Below are positions 15,093 through 18,644 of a stretch of 18,644 bases of DNA, one piece after another. The stretch lies in assembly GCA_017466495.1 (NCBI GenBank), contig JAFTUB010000053.1, positions 1 through 18,644 of the forward strand, written 5' to 3'. The number at the start of each line of letters is the position of its first letter. The first letter of the stretch is position 1. Under the pieces are notes generated by a model, which saw nothing but the letters and a program-made list of their open reading frames with translations, searched no databases and was not told the origin of the DNA. The position numbers were made by a program, and so were the translations under genes. This DNA is from Clostridia bacterium (lineage in GTDB: Bacteria > Bacillota > Clostridia > Oscillospirales > CAG-272).

Positions 15093-15527
15093 TTAATTTT
15101 CGGGGTCAACGATGAAGTGCATTTTCTCTGCACTGCCGTCGGGAAGCACACGGTACATGGAGAGTTCTCTTCGCCAGAAGAGGCCCATGTAGATAAAAGG
15201 CATGTTATTCTTCTGCATAATGGCAGCGGCAGAGTGCAGGTCAATGCCCGATAGCTGATTGGGAAGATTGTCGCCGTGGGAATGGACAATGCCAAGGAAG
15301 CGGATACGGTCCCGCGCCCATTGGCAGAGGACGCGTCCGATCTCCTCTGATGGGGCGTAGAAATCCTTTCCCCAGCCGGCATCGGTGTCGAAGCGGGCAT
15401 GTGTAATGTGGGTTTCGTCCCCGTCCATAGGGGCCCCAATCACGGCCCCCGATTCGGGGAGGTGGGTGCCTACGCTGCGTTTTAAGATGTCATAAGCGAA
15501 GGCGGAAAGATGAAGGGTTTCAGGCAT
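15093..15527 (-). CDS. JAB/MPN-domain (JAMM) metalloprotease-like protein
   Basis: A 144-residue single-domain protein. It shows the JAMM zinc-site pattern: Glu25 in LPESGAVIG, His82 and His84 in VHSHG, then Ser93 and Asp96 in LSGID. The gap between the second His and the Ser is one residue longer than the usual seven. Known bacterial JAB proteins cleave isopeptide or peptide bonds after ubiquitin-like or sulfur-carrier proteins, often next to E1/E2 genes, as in type II CBASS Cap3. Here there is no E1, E2 or ubiquitin-like gene in the neighbourhood, so the substrate is open. AAGGAG lies 7 bases before the ATG. It is 30 bases after the 93-aa Cys-rich gene. Confidence 0.85.
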   Translation of the reverse strand: MPETLHLSAFAYDILKRSVGTHLPESGAVIGAPMDGDETHITHARFDTDAGWGKDFYAPSEEIGRVLCQWARDRIRFLGIVHSHGDNLPNQLSGIDLHSAAAIMQKNNMPFIYMGLFWRRELSMYRVLPDGSAEKMHFIVDPEN

Positions 15528-15557
15528 GGAGGTCTCCTTTTCGGGTGAAATGATGAT

Positions 15558-15839
15558 TTAACCGCAGCGGAAGCGGAGGGGGTCGGCAAAATCCTTGTGT
15601 CGGCTGCACCATTCGGGGGAATTGAAGAAAGGACAGGTGAAGCAGTATTTCCGGATGGCCTCGGTAAGGCCGCCTACGAAGAGACTGTCCCGGAGGTCAG
15701 ATGAAAGGGGGAGGTATTGTCCGCAGGCCTCCTTGTGGGGATTGAGGTGGGTGTGGCGAAGGTCGCATTTATCTTCATCCGGCAGGTAGTAAAGGCAGCT
15801 GCCGCAGCAGTCGCGGTCGAAGTTGTGATGATTTTTCAC
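15558..15839 (-). CDS. 93-aa protein with two four-cysteine modules
   Basis: A small soluble protein whose sequence is mostly two copies of C-x2-C-x(8-9)-C-x(2-3)-H-x(9-10)-C: Cys12/15/25, His29, Cys39 and Cys66/69/78, His81, Cys92. Aromatic residues follow the CxxC in both copies (CLYY, CPFF). This fits a zinc knuckle or an iron-sulfur site. A third copy is in the neighbouring 73-aa protein. The GTG start at 15839 has AAAGGAG 7 bases upstream; ORF extension to an ATG 57 bases upstream has no support and runs into a hairpin. It precedes the JAB gene by 30 bases. Function unknown. Confidence 0.72.
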   Translation of the reverse strand: MKNHHNFDRDCCGSCLYYLPDEDKCDLRHTHLNPHKEACGQYLPLSSDLRDSLFVGGLTEAIRKYCFTCPFFNSPEWCSRHKDFADPLRFRCG

Positions 15840-15867
15840 GGTGATTCTCCTTTGTGTTTGGTGAGGT

Positions 15868-15889
15868 GAGGGCCGCCGAAGCGGCCCTC
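15868..15889 (-). repeat. UUCG-capped hairpin between the two Cys-rich genes
   Basis: Perfect 9-bp arms gagggccgc/gcggccctc closing an extra-stable C(UUCG)G tetraloop on the minus strand, 28 bases before the GTG of the 93-aa gene. No U-run follows, so it probably tunes mRNA stability or processing rather than ending transcription. Confidence 0.55.
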
Positions 15890-15936
15890 GGTTCAAGGTC
15901 TAAGAACTTGCAGTTATAAGCTGGAAAAATTACCCA

Positions 15937-16158
15937 TTACTGGAAGTAACTACAACTCCACTTCTCAGGGCTTACAGGGCTTTTGTGATAATAACAATAC
16001 CCCCCCGAGTAATGATCACACTGATAGCACCGTCCGCCGGCAAAGATGCAGGACGGGATCTGGATGACGGGGGCGGCAGGGGTGCAGAGGTCGGCAGCAG
16101 TGACGGTGGTGTTGATGGTGAGGGCTGCAGCGGCAGCGGTGAGGTTGTTGTTTTTCAT
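15937..16158 (-). CDS. 73-aa protein with one four-cysteine module, first gene of the operon
   Basis: Residues 1-~35 are Ala/Thr/Asn-rich with no clear hydrophobic core (MKNNNLTAAAAALTINTTVT). Residues 44-69 form the same module as in the next gene: C-x2-C-x7-C-x2-H-x10-C (Cys44/47/55, His58, Cys69), ending CSYF. AAAGGAG lies 7 bases before the ATG. The sequence from leader through ribosome binding site to MK resembles that of the M15 peptidase gene upstream (AAAAGGAG...ATGAAAAA), suggesting the 5' regions share ancestry. The stop is 97 bases before the 93-aa gene. Function unknown; metal or iron-sulfur binding is likely. Confidence 0.68.
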   Translation of the reverse strand: MKNNNLTAAAAALTINTTVTAADLCTPAAPVIQIPSCIFAGGRCYQCDHYSGGYCYYHKSPVSPEKWSCSYFQ

Positions 16159-16224
16159 GGTTTTACTCCTTTTGTTGTTTGTTTTGTGGTTGGTTGTTGG
16201 TGGGTTACAGCGCAGGAATGGGGT

Positions 16225-16269
16225 GGGGAGGAGGAGATGCAGAGGTCTCCTTTCGTGGCCCTCCTCCCC
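16225..16269 (-). promoter_or_regulatory. Structured leader with decoy SD sequence, copy 1
   Basis: Perfect 10-bp arms (16225-16234 and 16260-16269; ggggaggagg/cctcctcccc) enclose a GAAAGGAG sequence on the minus strand (16247-16254) with no start codon behind it. A CATCTCCTCC segment capable of pairing with it follows. A related element occupies the matching position in the M15 gene leader. Its function is unknown. Confidence 0.5.
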
Positions 16270-16282
16270 GGAGGTGGAATTG

Positions 16283-16349
16283 CTTACAGGATCATGTTAA
16301 CACTATGTTGTGTGTAAGTCGATGGTGAGATTGACACATTCCAACACAT
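16283..16349 (-). promoter_or_regulatory. Heptamer/inverted-repeat promoter A (Cys-rich/JAB operon)
   Basis: Minus strand -35 TCGACT (16317-16322), 17-base spacer, -10 TAACAT (16294-16299). Inverted-repeat arms CTTACAG/GTGTAAG-like sequences lie at 16283-16289 and 16312-16318, 22 bases apart. Two gacacat/aacacat heptamers on the plus strand lie at 16333-16339 and 16343-16349. All these offsets from the -10 box equal those in promoters B and C; a third heptamer is missing. The -10 and -35 matches alone are modest; the conserved geometry is the main support. Confidence 0.62.
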
Positions 16350-16364
16350 GGAATAAAAGCGGCT

Positions 16365-17462
16365 TTATCCGAAGGTGCTGACGGTGTTGTTTCCGCTGTT
16401 GAGCCAGAATGCCTTCTTGGTTCTGACATCCACATGGATCCATCCGCTGGAGTCCGCGGTGGGCTCGTACAGGCCGATGCCCTTGACGCCCAAGGCTTCA
16501 CAATAGCGGGCTACCTCCCACAGGTCGACGCCGGCGATGTAAATGTCTGCGGCGTTGCCGTAGAGGTGCTGGGAGTTGGATGCTCCGTTGACCTTCTTGT
16601 TATGGGATGCTGTTCTGTAGCCCGAAGTGATCGTGACCGGACCGAATTTATCCCTCAAGTCCTGGAGAAGTGCTGCCAGGCGCATATTAATGAGGATCTT
16701 ATCGGAGCCGTCGAAGCAGCGGAACTCACGCACACGGAAATTTTCGGTGATATAGTCGTTGCCGTCCTTCTTGAGGGAGTAGGTGACGACTTTGGATTTG
16801 GTACTGGCAAAGCGGGAGTCGGGAATGTCGGGGCCTTCCACTCGGAAGGTGGTCTCAAGCAGGAGCGTGTCAGCACCGGAGGCATCGGCAGCCCTTACCG
16901 AGAAGACATAGCGGCCGGCGGAGAGGGAGCCGAACTTGATGTACTTATCCAGCTTGCTGATGTTGTAGGACTTGCTGTTGGGCTTGGCGGTCTTCTCAAT
17001 GACGGGGTCATCTTCTCCACGGGGTGTAATGGAAACGGTTACGCGGGTAATCTTGTAATTCGAGGTGATCTTGCCGGAGATGGAGTAGCTCTCGCCTTCC
17101 TCCAATACATCGGGGTCATACTTGCCCGAGCCGAGGTAGAGGGTGCTGGCCGCGGGGGAAAGGTCTTCATATGCGGCAATCAGTTTCTTCCATGTCTTGG
17201 AACCGCAGACACCGTCCACGGTGAGCCCGTAGGCCTTCTGGAACTGCTTGAGCAGGGCAAGCGTATCGGAGCCGAACTTGCCGTCAACCTTGATATTTTC
17301 ATCCATGACGGCATTGAGCATGGTCTGCATCAGTTCGGTTTCTTCTCCCCTGGCGCCGTAGCGGAGGGTCTTGTAGGAAGCGGCGTGGGCGGGGACGAGG
17401 GATGCGGTGAGCATGAGGGCGGCCATCAGCAGGGCCAGCAGGGAACGCATGATCTTTTTCAT
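16365..17462 (-). CDS. Secreted peptidoglycan-binding / M15-type peptidase
   Basis: A 365-residue exported cell-wall enzyme. It has a signal peptide (1-~27, ending AHA), a PG_binding_1 domain (about 30-98, YGARGEETELMQTMLN...), a beta-rich middle domain (about 105-210) and a C-terminal Peptidase_M15-like zinc domain (about 240-352). Predicted zinc ligands are His299 and Asp306 in SQHLYGNAAD and His343 in WIHVDVR, with ITSGYRT upstream. Known relatives are D,D- or L,D-carboxypeptidases/endopeptidases that trim peptidoglycan. AAGGAG lies 9 bases before the ATG at 17462; the much longer ORF would run through two promoters. Only a weak imperfect hairpin follows the stop, so read-through into the Cys-rich operon is possible. 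Confidence 0.88.
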   Translation of the reverse strand: MKKIMRSLLALLMAALMLTASLVPAHAASYKTLRYGARGEETELMQTMLNAVMDENIKVDGKFGSDTLALLKQFQKAYGLTVDGVCGSKTWKKLIAAYEDLSPAASTLYLGSGKYDPDVLEEGESYSISGKITSNYKITRVTVSITPRGEDDPVIEKTAKPNSKSYNISKLDKYIKFGSLSAGRYVFSVRAADASGADTLLLETTFRVEGPDIPDSRFASTKSKVVTYSLKKDGNDYITENFRVREFRCFDGSDKILINMRLAALLQDLRDKFGPVTITSGYRTASHNKKVNGASNSQHLYGNAADIYIAGVDLWEVARYCEALGVKGIGLYEPTADSSGWIHVDVRTKKAFWLNSGNNTVSTFG

Positions 17463-17505
17463 TGTTTTTTCTCCTTTTGATTTGTTGTGGATGGACGGAC
17501 GGTTT

Positions 17506-17543
17506 GGGAGGAGATGGGTGGGGGACCTCCTTTCATATCTCCC
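17506..17543 (-). promoter_or_regulatory. Structured leader with decoy SD sequence, copy 2
   Basis: On the minus strand GGGAGAT, then GAAAGGAGG (17526-17534), then ATCTCC (17510-17515) form a small hairpin. The true ribosome binding site is about 50 bases further on, and no start codon follows the GAAAGGAGG. It matches the leader element of the Cys-rich operon in sequence and in distance from the -10 box (43 versus 40 bases). Confidence 0.48.
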
Positions 17544-17565
17544 ACTGGGAAGGATTTTCTCGGGG

Positions 17566-17641
17566 TTTACACTTACAGCATACCAAATGATTTTGTGTAA
17601 ATCAATTCGGTTTTGGACACAAGCCGACACAATCGACACAA
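17566..17641 (-). promoter_or_regulatory. Heptamer/inverted-repeat promoter B (M15 gene, proximal)
   Basis: Minus strand -35 TTGATT (17600-17605), 17-base spacer, -10 TATGCT (17577-17582). Perfect arms TTTACAC/GTGTAAA lie at 17566-17572 and 17595-17601 with 22 bases between. Three plus-strand gacacaa heptamers lie at 17616-17622, 17626-17632 and 17635-17641, one helical turn apart, upstream of the -35 box. This is consistent with an activator array plus a second site straddling the promoter. Confidence 0.75.
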
Positions 17642-17676
17642 GGGGAATTTGCGGTGATCGATTGGGGTGCCTGTGG

Positions 17677-17752
17677 TTTACACTTTTATGATATCAAACC
17701 GCTGTGTGTAGATCAATTCGGTTTTGGACACAAGCTGACACAACCGACACAA
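17677..17752 (-). promoter_or_regulatory. Heptamer/inverted-repeat promoter C (M15 gene, distal)
   Basis: Direct repeat of promoter B, shifted by 111 bases. It has -35 TTGATC (17711-17716), a 17-base spacer and -10 TATCAT (17688-17693), with arms TTTACAC/GTGTAGA at 17677-17683 and 17706-17712. Three gacacaa heptamers lie at 17727-17733, 17737-17743 and 17746-17752. A block of about 27 bases around atcaattcggttttggacac is nearly identical in B and C. Both promoters point towards the M15 gene. Confidence 0.73.
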
Positions 17753-17761
17753 TGAAAAAAA

Positions 17762-17795
17762 GCGGGGGTGCCGCACAATCCGCACGGCACTCCCG
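17762..17795 (-). terminator. Second terminator downstream of glnA
   Basis: Minus strand cgggagtgccg/cggcacccccg stem (10 of 11 pairs) with an 11-base loop, followed by CTTTTTTTC. It lies between the first glnA terminator and promoter C, insulating the M15 gene from glnA read-through. Confidence 0.75.
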
Positions 17796-17805
17796 AAAAA
17801 AGAAG

Positions 17806-17840
17806 AAAAGCCCCGAAAACTTATGGTTTTCGGGGCTTTT
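17806..17840 (-). terminator. glnA terminator
   Basis: Perfect 15-bp inverted repeat (17806-17820 and 17826-17840, core gccccgaaaac) with loop ttatg. The minus strand continues GGGGCTTTTCTTCTTTTTT. It begins 15 bases after the glnA stop codon. Confidence 0.9.
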
Positions 17841-17858
17841 CAATCAATCAATCAATCA
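17841..17858. repeat. Tetranucleotide repeat (caat) over the glnA stop codon
   Basis: Four consecutive caat units. On the minus strand they give TGATTGATTGATTGATTG, so TGA stop codons occur in all three frames directly at the end of glnA. Confidence 0.7.
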
Positions 17859-18644
17859 AAGGTTGTAGTATTTGTCAAACTCTGCAGGGTGAGGAATCTT
17901 GGCCATCTCAGCACACTCGGCACGCTTGGAGGCGATGAACTTGGTCAGCAGCTCCTTCGGGAACACGCCGTCTGCGGTGAGGTAGTCATTGTCCTTCTCC
18001 AGGGCATCCAGCGCCTCGGGCAGGGAGGTGGGCAGACCCTTGAGCTTGGCCTTCTCCTCATCGGAGAGGTGATAGAGGTTGAAGTCGTAGGGACCCCAGC
18101 CGTTCTCGTGGGGATCGATCTGATTCTTGATGCCGTCCAGGCCGGCCATGAGGATGGCGGCGTAGCAGAAGTAGGGGTTGCAGGTGGCATCGGGGTTGCG
18201 GAGCTCGAAGCGGCGCTTCTCGGGGCTCTTGGCGTAGGCGGGAATGCGGATAACCGCCGAGCGGTTGGAGGTGGCGTAGCCCACGGTAACGGGAGCCTCA
18301 AAGCCGGGAACCAGACGCTTGAAGGAGTTGGTGGAGGGGTTGGTCAGAGCGCAGAGAGAAGCGATGTGCTTCAGCAGGCCGCCCATGAACCAGTGCGCCT
18401 CTTTGGAGAGATGGGAGTAACCGTTGTCATCCGAGAAGACGGGCTTACCGTCCTTCATGAGGAGCATATGCACGTGCATACCGCTGCCTGCCTCGCCGTA
18501 GATGGGCTTGGGCATGAAGGTGGCGGACTTGCCGTACTTGAGGGCGGTGTTGTGGATGATGTAATTGATCATCATGGTGGCGTCGGCAATGTGGACAAAC
18601 TCGCCCAGCTGGGGCTCGATATCAAAATGACCGGAAGCCGCAAC
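17856..18644 (-). CDS. glnA: Glutamine synthetase type I, C-terminal 262 residues (runs off the right edge)
   Basis: Catalyses ATP-dependent synthesis of glutamine from glutamate and ammonia; dodecameric cytoplasmic enzyme. The visible part contains the conserved GSGMHVHM segment, the NPSTNSFKRLVPGFEAPV segment, NRSAVIRIP and the ELRNPDATCNPYFCYAAILMAG segment, and ends PAEFDKYYNL. The adenylylation-loop Tyr motif of GSI-beta is not visible near the expected place, which fits the GSI-alpha form of Firmicutes controlled by feedback and GlnR-type systems. The open frame continues to the window edge, so the N-terminal part lies outside. Two terminators follow. Confidence 0.96.
   Translation of the reverse strand, partial: VAASGHFDIEPQLGEFVHIADATMMINYIIHNTALKYGKSATFMPKPIYGEAGSGMHVHMLLMKDGKPVFSDDNGYSHLSKEAHWFMGGLLKHIASLCALTNPSTNSFKRLVPGFEAPVTVGYATSNRSAVIRIPAYAKSPEKRRFELRNPDATCNPYFCYAAILMAGLDGIKNQIDPHENGWGPYDFNLYHLSDEEKAKLKGLPTSLPEALDALEKDNDYLTADGVFPKELLTKFIASKRAECAEMAKIPHPAEFDKYYNL

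Noticed and set aside
15093..15527. JAB gene as part of a ubiquitin-like conjugation, CBASS type II or PRTRC system
   Set aside because: No E1/ThiF, E2, ubiquitin-like, cyclase or PRTRC partner is recognisable in the adjacent genes, so only the domain call is kept.
15868..15889. Hairpin between the Cys-rich genes as a terminator
   Set aside because: The stem is perfect but is followed by ACCTCACC on the minus strand with no U-run.
16434..17480. Plus-strand 348-aa open frame opposite the M15 peptidase
   Set aside because: The minus strand has a signal peptide, PG-binding domain and zinc ligands in order; the plus frame has no recognisable feature.
17616..17752. The gacacaa repeats as a CRISPR array or plasmid iterons
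   Set aside because: The units are only 7 bases, occur in two blocks at fixed positions relative to -35/-10 boxes, and there are no spacers, cas genes or replication gene.
1..18644. tRNA or rRNA genes, insertion sequences, integrase or phage genes
   Set aside because: I found no CCA-ending cloverleaf, rRNA-like stretch, transposase or integrase motif on either strand, so mobility of the NACHT block is not supported by this window alone.

Overview
The window looks like chromosomal DNA from an anaerobic Firmicute of class Clostridia, probably near the Oscillospirales/Ruminococcaceae. This rests on moderately GC-rich genes with strong AAGGAGG-type ribosome binding sites, frequent GTG/TTG starts, a GSI-alpha-like glutamine synthetase, an ECF-type vitamin transporter component, yybP-ykoY and cobalamin riboswitches, and a tiny Gly/Cys-rich membrane protein of a kind seen in that group. 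The placement is inferred from style, not from a marker gene. Both ends cut a gene: clpB on the left and glnA on the right.

Left part (1-6347), mostly housekeeping. A ribbon-helix-helix protein gene precedes clpB behind one sigma-A-type promoter. A manganese exporter gene (mntP) lies behind a yybP-ykoY riboswitch with an overlapping terminator, divergent from an MFS/OPA-like transporter. Two plus-strand genes follow: a multi-CxxC protein of unknown role and a 55-residue Gly/Cys-rich protein. A cobalamin riboswitch then controls a DUF4430 lipoprotein and an ECF S component, together a likely corrinoid uptake unit.

Middle and right part (6348-16158), minus strand throughout. In transcription order: a 73-aa and a 93-aa Cys-rich protein, a JAB/MPN (JAMM) metalloprotease-like protein, a 253-aa protein made of two internal repeats, a 197-aa protein ending in a coiled coil, a 1496-aa NACHT-WD40 STAND ATPase with its own promoter and an overlapping palindrome, an ACT-ACT-metallo-beta-lactamase fusion, and D-serine dehydratase (dsdA). 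Genes are separated by a few to about 100 bases. The first convincing terminator is after dsdA. The JAB/unknown/unknown/NACHT-WD40 core matches no named system I know and is the best candidate for an undescribed system, possibly defence or stress sensing.

Right end (16159-18644). A secreted peptidoglycan-binding/M15 peptidase gene has two tandem promoters. They share an unusual layout with the promoter of the Cys-rich operon: gacacaa heptamers at fixed offsets, a TTTACAC/GTGTAAA inverted repeat straddling the promoter, and 17-bp spacers. A structured leader with a decoy ribosome-binding-site sequence is also shared. This suggests that one regulator controls both the cell-wall enzyme and the Cys-rich/JAB operon. 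The window ends with glnA and its two terminators.
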